A stretch of 64,000 nt of DNA from Rossellomorea marisflavi (GCF_022170785.1 NZ_CP081870.1:3968001-4032000); one strand, 5' to 3'; shown: positions 6,977 through 15,408, counted from the first letter of the stretch. A program made the numbers and translations. Notes: generated from the sequence alone by a model not told the origin.

Positions 6977-8708
6977 GTCCTTCACCTCCGCTATAAGGTA
7001 TGATGATCTTCACTTTTGTCCCGACACCCGGGGTCGACTCGATCCTGACCCCGTATTCCTCACCGAACATGAGCTTGATCCGTTCAATGATATTCTTCAG
7101 TCCTATGCCTGAGCTTTTGGAGTGGATCTCTCCCCTGTAGATCGCCTGGATGCGTTCCTCGCTCATCCCCGGACCGTTATCCTCGACAACGATCTCGATC
7201 TCCCTGCCCTTCGGATATATATAAACATTGATTTCGCACTGGGAGGTCATCTCCTCGAGACCATGGGCCATGGCATTTTCGACGATTGGCTGGATACTGA
7301 GCTTCGGGATCAAGTGGCTCTCCAAATCCAATAAGCTGTGGGATGAGAATTTCAATCGATTTTCAAACCGATATTCCTGGATGGTGACGTAATGCTTCAC
7401 GATTTCCATCTCATCCTTCAGGGTCACAAGGGCTTCTTTCTTACTGATGATATTTCTCATCATATTACCCAGGGCCTCCACCATGACGGAAATCTTCTTT
7501 TGTTGGCTGATCCTCGCCATCCAGTTGATGGAATCAAGGGTGTTGTAGAGGAAATGTGGATTGATCTGCGCCTGCAGCGCCTTATACTCGGTTTCTTTGA
7601 TCATAAGCTGCTTTGTATAGTTTTCCTTGATCAGCTCATTGATCTTATCGATCATGATGCGGAAGTTGGAGTGAAGGAGACCGATCTCGTCTTCATTTTC
7701 TGTCTCTGTCCGCTCAAGGCCGTGTTCAAAGTTCCCCGATTGCACTTCTTTCATATTCCTCGACAAATTCTCGAGTGGCTTCGAGATGAATTCTGCCGCC
7801 TTCCTGCTTACGATGATGGAGAGGATGAACATGGAGATGAAGGTGAAGATCATGATACTCTTCACGACGGCATTCTGCTGGGTGATATCACTGAACGGAA
7901 GGAAATGATAATAGGTAAGATCGGAAAAGCGCGAATGCACATAGGTGGTCATATAATCTTTTCCATTGACGCGCTCATTCTCATACCCGTTCCCTCTTTC
8001 CTCATCTGGCGTTCGGATGGGCCCGATTTCACTATCCGGATTCTGATAGAAGATCTCATCCCCATTGGTGATGATGAAGTTTTTGTTCGGGGAAAAATTA
8101 AGGGCTTCCTCGATCAGTTTGTTCATATCAACGGATATGATCAAATAGCCCATTTTCTTGAGCTCGAGATTCTCCTTTGAACGGATGAGACGCGCAGAGG
8201 AAATGATGTTTTCCTCTTCTTTATTCTTCGACCATACATTGGACCCTTTGGAGGCAGCGACGATGGGGAGAATTTCTTTCTTATCAAGTTCTACCTTGGT
8301 ATTGAATCCGTACGTGTATTTTGAGCCTGTACTGTCGATGACCTGGATGGCGGCGATGTAGGGTTCTGAGGTGGCAAAGTAAAGGAGCCGTTCCTGAAGG
8401 CGGACTTTCGCCTGATAGATGTCAATATTGACGTCGCTATCTTGGATGATGCGGAGATCTTTCTGGACCTGGTCGTCCGTGATGACCTGGAAGGATAGAT
8501 CTTCAACGCCTGCCAGTTCTTCGTCGAGGACGGTGGAGGAAAGTTGGAGCATGGCAGCCGATTCCTCCGAGATCCTGTCTTCGTACATGCTGGTGAAGAA
8601 TTGGTAGCTGATGATTCCCAAGAGGCCGAATATGGTGAGGAGGAGGAGGGAGACTGCAAATATTTTGTTGCGGATTTTCAAGTTTCGGAATATAGGTTTG
8701 ATCTGCAT
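6969..8708 (-). CDS. yesM: Sensor histidine kinase, LytS/YesM family
   Basis: The 579-residue kinase has a membrane helix near residues 16-38, an extracellular sensor domain, a second helix at about 280-300 and a HAMP domain (ISKPLENLSRNMKEVQSGNFEHGL). The phosphorylation site lies in the diagnostic QAQINPHFLYNTLDSI motif near residue 390. A C-terminal HATPase follows (VENAMAHGLEE, VEDNGPGM, SSGIGLKNI). It forms a two-component pair with the overlapping regulator gene. Its extracellular domain probably responds, perhaps via the YesO-like lipoprotein, to an oligosaccharide. A near-consensus promoter with a cre-like site precedes it. Confidence 0.88.
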   Translation of the reverse strand: MQIKPIFRNLKIRNKIFAVSLLLLTIFGLLGIISYQFFTSMYEDRISEESAAMLQLSSTVLDEELAGVEDLSFQVITDDQVQKDLRIIQDSDVNIDIYQAKVRLQERLLYFATSEPYIAAIQVIDSTGSKYTYGFNTKVELDKKEILPIVAASKGSNVWSKNKEEENIISSARLIRSKENLELKKMGYLIISVDMNKLIEEALNFSPNKNFIITNGDEIFYQNPDSEIGPIRTPDEERGNGYENERVNGKDYMTTYVHSRFSDLTYYHFLPFSDITQQNAVVKSIMIFTFISMFILSIIVSRKAAEFISKPLENLSRNMKEVQSGNFEHGLERTETENEDEIGLLHSNFRIMIDKINELIKENYTKQLMIKETEYKALQAQINPHFLYNTLDSINWMARISQQKKISVMVEALGNMMRNIISKKEALVTLKDEMEIVKHYVTIQEYRFENRLKFSSHSLLDLESHLIPKLSIQPIVENAMAHGLEEMTSQCEINVYIYPKGREIEIVVEDNGPGMSEERIQAIYRGEIHSKSSGIGLKNIIERIKLMFGEEYGVRIESTPGVGTKVKIIIPYSGGEGHV

Positions 8709-8736
8709 GCCCTGGCTCCTCCGATCGTTTCCGTCT

Positions 8737-8774
8737 ATTATATCATCGCTTCCTGATCGTGAGAACGCTTACTT
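8737..8774 (-). promoter_or_regulatory. yesM-like promoter with cre-like site over the -35 region
   Basis: TATAAT (minus strand, 8742-8737) lies 17 bp from TTCTCA (8765-8760). The stretch AAGTAAGCGTTCTCA (8774-8760) matches the relaxed cre consensus WTGNAANCGNWNNCW except at one position and overlaps the -35 element, so catabolite repression of the two-component genes is plausible. Confidence 0.5.
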
Positions 8775-8884
8775 TTTTGGGCGGATCCGCTAGCTTGCTA
8801 GGATTACGATGATTTAGGAGACGAAAGAATGGTGTTCAAATCTCATGGTTCACCCATGTATTTGCTTTGAGTGAGATAATATGG

Positions 8885-9018
8885 GGAGCGTTCCGTTTCG
8901 CTGCGGGTGGCCGCTTTCCGCGGGGCCGGTGGTGAGCCGCTTCGGCTGCGCCTGCAGGGTCTCACCTACCTGCCTTTTCCGCAGGAGTCCGCCACCCTCC
9001 GCTTCACTTCACTCTTTG
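8885..9018. repeat. Palindromic intergenic repeat, copy 2
   Basis: Outer arms GGGTGGC (8905-8911) and GCCACCC (8991-8997) and inner arms GGTGAG (8931-8936) and CTCACC (8961-8966) are both perfectly complementary but differ in sequence from the arms of copy 1. The element ends in the family boundary sequence CTCCGCTTCACTTCACTCTTTG. Confidence 0.85.
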
Positions 9019-9174
9019 ATGCTGAAAGTAGAGTTTTGATTTACCTGTACGTAGTTGGAGAGTTCTCATATTGAATTAGAGAATACTAAACGGGCTAGAT
9101 TAAAATGACCGGGTTGCGCGTTCTACTCAGAAGGGTTTGACAAGGGGGTTCCCTATCAACCTTTCATCCAGAAG

Positions 9175-10135
9175 CAAGGAGGTCATTGAAGCGAAAAAGG
9201 AACCGGGCACCATTCTAAAAATTGTTTTTTGAAACCGGTCTACCTTACCACTCTCTCATTCAAAACCAAAGAGTGCATTGAAGCGGAAGGCGCTTGACTC
9301 CCGCGGAAAAGGAGGTGTGGGGAGACCCCGCAGGCACGAGGAGGCTCACCGTCCTCCCCGCTGGAAAGCAAGCGCCTGCAGCGAAAAGGAACGGTCTCTT
9401 CCCAACTCTCACTTTTCTAAAAGAATTCTAATATTCTCCAGAGGAGGCCCTTACCTTCTACACCACTAATAACATTTTCGGTACCATTCTAAATGATCTG
9501 GTTTCACTACCAGCCTCCTCACCACTATCTCCCCCTAAACCAAAGAGTGCATTGAAGCGGAAGGCGTTTGACTCCTGCGGAAAAGGAGGTGCGGGGAGAC
9601 CCCTCAGGCACGAGGTGGCTCACCGTCCTCCCCGCTGGAAAGCAAGCGCCTGCAGCGTAAAGGAACGATCTATTCCCAACTCTCACTTTTCTAAAAGAAT
9701 TCTAATATTTTCCAGAGGAAACCCTTACCTTCTACACCACTAATAACATTTTCGGTACCATTCTAAATGATCCGGTTTCACTACCAACCTCCTCTCCACT
9801 ATCTCCCCCAAAACCAAAGAGTGCATTGAAGCGGAAGGCGCTTGACTCCCGCGGAAAAGGAGGTGCGGGGAGACCCCGCAGGCACGAGAAGGCTCACCGC
9901 CCTCCCCGCTGGAAAGCAAGCGCCTGTAGCGTAAAGGAACGATCTCTTTTTCAATTCTTCCTTTTTTAAAAGAATTCTAGTGTTCCCCAGAGGGAGGCAA
10001 GGCCTACACCTACCACATATCTATAAAATTCACCGGTCCATTCTATATGACATGAATTTCAATACCAGTCCACCCCACCACGATTCCTATCGAAAATCAA
10101 AGAGTACATGGAAGCCAAAAGGAACGGTCTCCTTC
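9175..10135. repeat. Local array of palindromic repeat copies 3-5 with period about 275 bp, plus two core-less remnants
   Basis: Copies occupy about 9266-9400, 9541-9672 and 9815-9951, all in the opposite orientation to copies 1 and 2. Their roughly 145-bp spacers are also repeated (AAAAGAATTCTA and CATTTTCGGTACCATTCTAA recur), so whole units were duplicated. At 9175-9212 and 10097-10132 the boundary sequences (GAAGC joined to AAAAGGAAC) are present without the palindromic core. In copy 5 the arms are GGCGCTTG (9837-9844) with CAAGCGCC (9917-9924) and GCGGGGAG (9865-9872) with CTCCCCGC (9902-9909). The whole 8,775-10,160 stretch contains no convincing gene. Confidence 0.85.
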
Positions 10136-10160
10136 AAAAACCAAAAAAAGAAGAAAGCCC

Positions 10161-11477
10161 TCAAGCTTCCTTCTTAAGACCAGCCTCTTCGCCCAGAGCC
10201 CCTGATGCTTTACGGACAATATATATCACAGCGAAAAGACCGACCAATTCCCCAATCGAAACGGCAATGGCCCCGTTTGTACCATTCCACTGCGGAACCA
10301 TATAAACAAGCAGGGTGAGACATACAACAGCAGCCACAATATTCATCACCTGAGCCATGAGCATTTTCTTTGTCAACCGCTTCAGCATCAGGAAGCCATT
10401 CAAAAAGTCCACCCAAGGGAAAACAAGCGTTTTGAAGAGAAAGAACTGCATGACATAGAGTGTAGTCTTGGATAGTTCTGGATCCGCTCCCATCACCGAG
10501 CTCATGAAGACATCTCCAATCGGCGTATAGCAGAGAATGATCAGAAGAAAAGAAGGCAATAGGCTCACAAAGGAGAAAAATCTGATCACCTTTTTCTTGT
10601 TCTTATCATACAGCTGCAGAACGAGCTGATGCGTGTACATAAAAAAGCTTAAGAGTAAATTCACGATACTATAGGCAAGGGCAAAGGAAGCGATACTCAT
10701 TTCAATATTTTGTGACTGAGAAAGGAAGATATAAATAATCGGGATTAAAAAGGTCTGAATGACAAAATAAAAAACAAGGGGCGTGTAGAATTGCGAAATC
10801 TCCTTAATAGTCAGACCCGGACCTTTCGCGGGGTAATAGGTTTTCAGAAGACCGTTTCCCTTCCAAACACTGATGGCACATTCCACCATCATCCCGATGA
10901 GAAAGATCATGGCACCCGCCATACTCGTTACATGATCAAATGCAACAAACAAATAGGCGGCCAAAAACATGAGGAACAGCCGAACAACGACCATGATCGA
11001 AAGCCACTTGGTTTCAAGCTGACTAATGATAATCCCCTGATAGATTCCTCTTACCCCGGAAAATATGATAACAAGGAAGATTACTTTAAACGTGTCCGAA
11101 ATGGTCGAGACCATATTGAGATCGGCATTGAAAAGGGTCACATATACCCAATCCCCTACAGAGGTATAAGCCAATAGCAGACTGAATCCTGCAAGCAGGG
11201 CAATCACAATAAGCATGAACATATTTAATTTCTTAAATCCAGGACGGTCCTTCACAAGGGTCGAGCACGTCTGCCGGAACACAATGATCGGCCGTTCTAC
11301 GATACCGAATAGCGAAAGGGCCACGGCGTAGCAGGCAATAATGAATGCCGCATTCTCCCCCCTGCTCAGCGTGCCATTGATAATGATGTGTGTGAGAGAC
11401 GTCAAGCTCGCGGAAAAGCCGAGAGGAATGAAGAATGCTGCAAGTTTCCCATAGGTGAATCGTGTGGATTGGTCCAC
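10161..11477 (-). CDS. MATE/MOP-like multi-pass membrane protein
   Basis: The 438-residue protein has about twelve hydrophobic segments with short charged loops, the layout of the MOP (MATE, polysaccharide flippase) exporter superfamily. The N-terminus (KLAAFFIPLGFSASLTSLTHIIINGTLSRG) and an internal second half beginning near residue 225 (ISQFYTPLVFYFVIQTFLIP) suggest the usual two-bundle pseudo-symmetry. The start is a GTG at 11477 behind AGAAGGGG. It is 14 bp downstream of the M24-like gene and belongs to the same operon as the IolB-like gene. The substrate is unknown. Classification rests on topology and weak motif resemblance. Confidence 0.6.
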   Translation of the reverse strand: MDQSTRFTYGKLAAFFIPLGFSASLTSLTHIIINGTLSRGENAAFIIACYAVALSLFGIVERPIIVFRQTCSTLVKDRPGFKKLNMFMLIVIALLAGFSLLLAYTSVGDWVYVTLFNADLNMVSTISDTFKVIFLVIIFSGVRGIYQGIIISQLETKWLSIMVVVRLFLMFLAAYLFVAFDHVTSMAGAMIFLIGMMVECAISVWKGNGLLKTYYPAKGPGLTIKEISQFYTPLVFYFVIQTFLIPIIYIFLSQSQNIEMSIASFALAYSIVNLLLSFFMYTHQLVLQLYDKNKKKVIRFFSFVSLLPSFLLIILCYTPIGDVFMSSVMGADPELSKTTLYVMQFFLFKTLVFPWVDFLNGFLMLKRLTKKMLMAQVMNIVAAVVCLTLLVYMVPQWNGTNGAIAVSIGELVGLFAVIYIVRKASGALGEEAGLKKEA

Positions 11478-11491
11478 TTTACCCCTTCTTT

Positions 11492-12544
11492 CTAAAGTCG
11501 GCGCCTCACCAGGATGGCGGGCCGCTCTTGTTGTGCTCCATCCAGCTGAACCGTTTCCACAGGGAAGTCACCCGTGAAAGTGAGAATCTTTGGTTCATCT
11601 TCCACTAGAATGGTATCTTCTGATTTTACTCCTGCTACACTTGGGTTCCAAGCATAAATCTGATCATTTTTCACAGATTTTGCCGAAAGTCCGGGAAGAA
11701 GGAGCTGCTCACGGGAGGCGAATCCGCTCAATCCACCCTGATGATGGAACGTCCATTCATCAGGGAACCCTGTATCTTCATACGCCTGTTTCATTTCGCT
11801 GAAAAGGTGAGCGAAATCAGCACCGGAACGGGTGGCATTGATCATGCGCGCATCAATGGTGGTGACAGCTTCATGTCTCCTTGTGAGATCTCCGCCCGGA
11901 TTGCCGAAATGGACCAAGCGCGAGACAGACATGAACCTTCCATTCCTCCGGGCACACAGGACAAGCATAACGTACTCGTCAATCACTGTATTCGTCGGCA
12001 GTGGATGCCTTCTCGTAAACACCCGGCGATCTGCAGCCACGAGGTTCACCACCGGCTCGATTCCCCTTTCCCAGCAGGCTCTCGCCATGAGTCCGGCTAC
12101 TTCGAACTCTGTCATCCCCCTTGTAAGATGGAAGGCTGCACTCTCGATGGCCGCACCCGTTTCTTTCCCGAACGTCTTCACCTCTTCCTTCTCACCAGAA
12201 AGAACCACGGTCCGCAGGGGCTGCAGGATTCCTTCAAGCTCCTGATCAGTCGTATAGCCCTCCAGTGAAAGGGGCTCATACCAGGGAAACTCCCGAACGT
12301 CATCGAAATGTGAGCCGAACTCCTCCTCGATCAGTCTCTTGCTCTCTATATTGTTCACAAACAAGGTAATGTCTTCCCCTGTCAGGAGGATGGAGGCCAC
12401 GGCTCTTTCTGTTGCCGGGTTGACATGACTTCTCCCACCTGTCAGCCATGATACATTTTTTTGCTGTGTGAGAAGGACCGCTTTTGTATGGCTTTCTGCG
12501 AGAGCCTTCCTGAGTGCTTTCACTTTCTGTTGAAACAAATTCAT
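11492..12544 (-). CDS. M24-fold (Xaa-Pro aminopeptidase-like) protein lacking most metal ligands
   Basis: The start at 12544 (MNLFQQKVKALRKALAE) gives 350 residues; an ATG at 12595 has no ribosome binding site and lies in a hairpin. An N-terminal creatinase-type domain (about 1-145) precedes a pita-bread domain. Where catalytic members have two aspartates (the V-D-x-G and S-D-x-T-R motifs), this protein reads MLVLCARRNGRFMSVSRL. The glutamate of the V-E-P motif is replaced in IYAWNPSV. The histidine (FHHQGG) and last glutamate (SEDTILVED) remain. Metallopeptidase activity is therefore doubtful. It sits between the IolB-like and MATE-like genes and may bind or process a small molecule, as creatinase does. 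Confidence 0.65.
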   Translation of the reverse strand: MNLFQQKVKALRKALAESHTKAVLLTQQKNVSWLTGGRSHVNPATERAVASILLTGEDITLFVNNIESKRLIEEEFGSHFDDVREFPWYEPLSLEGYTTDQELEGILQPLRTVVLSGEKEEVKTFGKETGAAIESAAFHLTRGMTEFEVAGLMARACWERGIEPVVNLVAADRRVFTRRHPLPTNTVIDEYVMLVLCARRNGRFMSVSRLVHFGNPGGDLTRRHEAVTTIDARMINATRSGADFAHLFSEMKQAYEDTGFPDEWTFHHQGGLSGFASREQLLLPGLSAKSVKNDQIYAWNPSVAGVKSEDTILVEDEPKILTFTGDFPVETVQLDGAQQERPAILVRRRL

Positions 12545-12576
12545 TTGGCCACTTCCATTCTTTTCGTGATTTTCGT

Positions 12577-12609
12577 GAAAAAAGGTCCTGCACATTTCGG
12601 TGCAGAACC
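12577..12609 (-). terminator. Hairpin with U-tract between iolB-like and M24-like genes
   Basis: On the minus strand GGTTCTGCAC and GTGCAGGACC pair around a six-base loop and are followed by six T residues. It follows the iolB-like stop codon and precedes the M24-like start, so it would attenuate rather than end the operon if no other promoter exists downstream. Confidence 0.7.
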
Positions 12610-12617
12610 GTTGGATC

Positions 12618-13421
12618 TTATTTGTCGTGAAGCCATTTATGATCAGGGTCTTCGAATGGATTGAGCTTGCGTCCGGTTTCTCCGGCCATGAACCATAGGT
12701 AATACACTCTATAACCGCCGGCGCTTCCGACGGGATGATAGCCTACATCAATGGCAAAGCTATCCCCGTGGCGAATCGGATAGGCGGTGTCGATAGAGCC
12801 GTCTTTCGTGTAGTGGTGCTGAACACCGAAGCCTTGTTCGGGATCAACCTGATAATGGTAGATTTCTTCGAGATTCGGTTCTTCGGGAGCAAACTCCCCG
12901 TCATGCTTGTGAGGTGGATAGCCTGACCACTGACCTTCATCATTGATCGTTTCCCCGAGGACGATGCGGTCCACCTTGCCATCTGCATTGTCAGCAAGAA
13001 TGTCATAGACGGTCCTGTTCCACTGCTTTTCCCCGCGCTTATGAACCGTGACTTGATCCGGACCGACGACGAACGGTGCGAATTTATTTTCGGCCTTCAC
13101 CTTGCAGACGGCAATCTTGACGTCTGATTCCGCCTTCACACTGAAAGAAGACTGAATCGGCACATACACGGTCGTCGCCTGGCCTTCGAACACGGAAGAA
13201 CGACCGCCGAGACCCGTCCATTCTTCTCCGTCTGCCCCAACGCTAGCCTTACCTGTCAATATGACAAGAGCATGCTCATAGTCGCCTGTCTGCCCTGAAA
13301 ATTCCTCTCCTTCATCAAGTTGGAGCTTTCCGAATGAAAGGAATTCGAGATGCTCATAGCCTTCTCCGAAGATATCCTGGTAGCCTTTTTGATCACTTGC
13401 TTTGATGAATCGTGTCATCAT
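12618..13421 (-). CDS. IolB-like 5-deoxy-glucuronate isomerase family protein
   Basis: The 267-residue protein is a bicupin of the KduI/IolB family. In IolB the enzyme isomerises 5-deoxy-glucuronate to 2-deoxy-5-keto-gluconate in myo-inositol catabolism. The C-terminal cupin shows the metal site PPHKHD near residue 167, EEIYHY near residue 183 and GYHPV near residue 228. A run of YYLWFMAGE near the C-terminus also fits. No other iol gene is seen in the window, so a different uronate-like or sugar-acid substrate is possible. It is the first gene of an operon with the M24-like and MATE-like genes and has a strong promoter with a palindromic operator. Confidence 0.75.
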   Translation of the reverse strand: MMTRFIKASDQKGYQDIFGEGYEHLEFLSFGKLQLDEGEEFSGQTGDYEHALVILTGKASVGADGEEWTGLGGRSSVFEGQATTVYVPIQSSFSVKAESDVKIAVCKVKAENKFAPFVVGPDQVTVHKRGEKQWNRTVYDILADNADGKVDRIVLGETINDEGQWSGYPPHKHDGEFAPEEPNLEEIYHYQVDPEQGFGVQHHYTKDGSIDTAYPIRHGDSFAIDVGYHPVGSAGGYRVYYLWFMAGETGRKLNPFEDPDHKWLHDK

Positions 13422-13433
13422 GCCATCCCCCTT

Positions 13434-13486
13434 AAAATAACAACGTTGTTATTTTGAAGTATACGTGATTAGTCAGAATGTTTCAA
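13434..13486 (-). promoter_or_regulatory. Promoter of the iolB-like operon with a 22-bp palindromic operator
   Basis: On the minus strand TTGAAA (13486-13481) and TATACT (13463-13458) are 17 bp apart. Two bases downstream of the -10 is a perfect 22-bp palindrome (13434-13455; half-sites AAAATAACAAC and GTTGTTATTTT), covering the predicted transcription start. Its central CG and dyad resemble LacI-family operators. No regulator gene is adjacent, so the repressor must be encoded elsewhere. Confidence 0.75.
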
Positions 13487-13508
13487 CTCATAAATGAACA
13501 GAAGTGAA

Positions 13509-13548
13509 AAAAGATGATCCCGGATTTGAACAAACCGGGATCATCTTC
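13509..13548 (-). terminator. Rho-independent terminator of ywlC
   Basis: AAGATGATCCCGG (13511-13523) pairs with CCGGGATCATCTT (13534-13546). On the minus strand, after the ywlC stop, the stem is followed by a run of T residues. Confidence 0.85.
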
Positions 13549-13551
13549 TCA

Positions 13552-14592
13552 TCAAGGACGAAGAATGCGGTGGCCGGCTGCTTTTTGCAGACGGTTCATG
13601 ACCGCGAGACCGACGCCCTCTTCCGGGAACACTTCGGAATAAATGATATCGAGTTCATATTTGTTGAACGCTCTCAGCGTGTCATACAAATGATGAGCGA
13701 CGCTGAGCAGGTCGTTCCTGGATCCCGCTGTCAAGATGACCTCGGCTTCATAAAGAGAAGCAGATTCCTCCGTGGTCAGGACTCCCACTCTCAATCCTTC
13801 CCGCTTCCTGGCATCAACAAGCTTCTGGATGTCTTCACCGATTCCCTCTACAAGGTAGACGGGGGCGTCCGGTGCATAATGGGTATACTTCATTCCCGGG
13901 GACTTCGGCGCACCTTTCCCTTCCTTCAATGAAGGATCCACGTCTACCCGGCCCACTACTTCTTCAAGCTGCTCCCTCGTGACGCCTCCTGGACGGAGGA
14001 CCACAGGGATATCCGACGTGCAATCCACAACCGTCGATTCCACCCCGACGCCCGTTTCACCAGCATTGACGACACCGGCGATCTTCCCATCAAGATCTTC
14101 AATGACATGATGGGCCGTTGTCGGACTCGGCCTGCCGGACCGGTTGGCACTCGGTGCAGCGATGGGAAGTCCGCTTTCTTCGATGAGGGATAGGGCAACA
14201 GGATGGTCCGGCATCCTGATTCCCACGGAATCCAAACCGGCGGTTACACGTTTAGAGAAAACGCCTGGTTTATTTTTAAAGATCAAGGTGAGGGGACCCG
14301 GCCAGTATGCATCCATAAGCAGATGCGCCTTATCCGGGATCTCCTCGACCAGTTCATTCAACTGTTGTTTGTTCGCAATGTGGACAATGAGTGGATTATC
14401 CGATGGCCGACCTTTGGCAAGGAAGATTTTCTCCACGGCTTCATCAGAGGTAGCATTTGCTCCAAGGCCATAGACGGTCTCTGTCGGAAAAGCTACTGTT
14501 TCATTTTTACGTAAATGGGCAGCTGCATCCACAATCTGTGGATAACTTTTTTGGTTACCCACATCGTTTTCCACATTCCAAATTTTCATCAT
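13552..14592 (-). CDS. ywlC: Threonylcarbamoyl-AMP synthase (Sua5/YwlC)
   Basis: The 346-residue protein makes threonylcarbamoyl-AMP from threonine, bicarbonate and ATP, the first step of the universal t6A37 modification of ANN-decoding tRNAs. The YrdC domain is at about residues 15-205 (ETVYGLGANATSD, KGRPSDNPLIVHI, PSANRSGRPSPT), followed by a linker and the C-terminal Sua5 domain (SPGMKYTHYAPDAPVYLV). The ATG at 14592 is chosen because AAGGTGG is nine bases upstream, whereas the ATG at 14601 touches it; the resulting length equals that of B. subtilis YwlC. DnaA boxes cluster at its start. Confidence 0.92.
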   Translation of the reverse strand: MMKIWNVENDVGNQKSYPQIVDAAAHLRKNETVAFPTETVYGLGANATSDEAVEKIFLAKGRPSDNPLIVHIANKQQLNELVEEIPDKAHLLMDAYWPGPLTLIFKNKPGVFSKRVTAGLDSVGIRMPDHPVALSLIEESGLPIAAPSANRSGRPSPTTAHHVIEDLDGKIAGVVNAGETGVGVESTVVDCTSDIPVVLRPGGVTREQLEEVVGRVDVDPSLKEGKGAPKSPGMKYTHYAPDAPVYLVEGIGEDIQKLVDARKREGLRVGVLTTEESASLYEAEVILTAGSRNDLLSVAHHLYDTLRAFNKYELDIIYSEVFPEEGVGLAVMNRLQKAAGHRILRP

Positions 14593-14953
14593 CGTGTTCA
14601 TCCACCTTTTTCATTCGCTTGGCCACTTATTCACTGGATGGGGATAAACCCTTCATAAATAAGCTTTCTATACGATTGCTCTTTTGAAAGTATAAAAGAA
14701 AAGAGTGAATTTCTCAAGTGCTATCCACAATCCGTGTACAATCGACCTTTGACTGTGGATAACCCTGTGGATGAGTGTGTATAATTTCTGAAAACATCAA
14801 TTGTTTCGTCATTAATTTTTTCTCTTGCGGTTAGAAAGTAGCCTCATCAGGGGTAAAACGGTCCCTACTTTAACTCTTATTAGCATTCGTTCATTATAAA
14901 GAACAATTTCACATATCCAGCTTCATGACCATGCAGTTATCCACAGTGGATAA
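14537..14953. promoter_or_regulatory. DnaA-box cluster at the ywlC promoter region
   Basis: Perfect DnaA boxes (TTATCCACA or its complement TGTGGATAA) lie at 14537-14545, 14754-14762 and 14937-14945. One-mismatch boxes occur near 14721, 14765 and 14945-14953. In B. subtilis a DnaA-binding cluster outside oriC is known at ywlC, so this looks like a conserved site that titrates DnaA or lets DnaA regulate nearby genes. The function here is inferred from that parallel. Confidence 0.7.
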
Positions 14954-15343
14954 CTTCTGCGCGTGGACGAATCCAGCTAAATCATCTACAAAGGAACTTT
15001 CACTGAATCCCAAGAGGTGAAAGAAACGCAGTGAAGCCTGGCGGTTCGTAATGAGATAGAGCCGTTCAATTTCCTTTTCTTTGGCGAGTTTCAAGCTTTC
15101 CTGGAAAAGGGCAAATAACTCTTCAGTGCTAAATGACGGCGTGACGACGAGGGAACGCAGCAGCCCCACTTTACCGCGGGTCTCGATTCCCAATGTACCG
15201 ATGATGTCTCCCTCTTCATTCTCTACGACAAGGAAGCGGTCGATGCTCCCGTATACGCCTTCCGTGCTTAAGTCCGCTTGCTTTAAAAAGGCAATGATCG
15301 GCAGTGCGTCGGCGATCACAGCCTGACGAATGGTCTTCGACAT
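14909..15343 (-). CDS. ywlB: GNAT-family N-acetyltransferase (YwlB-like)
   Basis: The 144-residue protein has the GNAT fold: IRQAVIADALPIIAFLKQA at the N-terminus, the acetyl-CoA-binding strand and helix near residues 70-95 (KVGLLRSLVVTPSFSTEELFALF), and the C-terminal FFHLLGF motif. The substrate is unknown. The ATG at 15343 is used because GGGAGG precedes it; an ATG at 15424 lies in a terminator hairpin. The gene sits between spoIIR and ywlC as in B. subtilis, which supports the YwlB assignment. Confidence 0.75.
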   Translation of the reverse strand: MSKTIRQAVIADALPIIAFLKQADLSTEGVYGSIDRFLVVENEEGDIIGTLGIETRGKVGLLRSLVVTPSFSTEELFALFQESLKLAKEKEIERLYLITNRQASLRFFHLLGFSESSFVDDLAGFVHAQKLSTVDNCMVMKLDM

Positions 15344-15408
15344 AGTGATTGTCCTCCCTTTTCTATCATCCTTACTGTAAGTGTATGAGTAGCTAGAGAA
15401 AGTAGAAC

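Noticed and set aside
9278..9743. Two similar 63-codon open frames (MKRKALDSRGKGG and MKRKAFDSCGKGG)
   Set aside because: They are translations of repeat copies 3 and 4; they lack ribosome binding sites and follow the palindrome rather than a protein pattern.
9175..10135. Possible CRISPR array
   Set aside because: The repeats are about 130 bp, the spacers are also repeated, and no cas genes are in the window.
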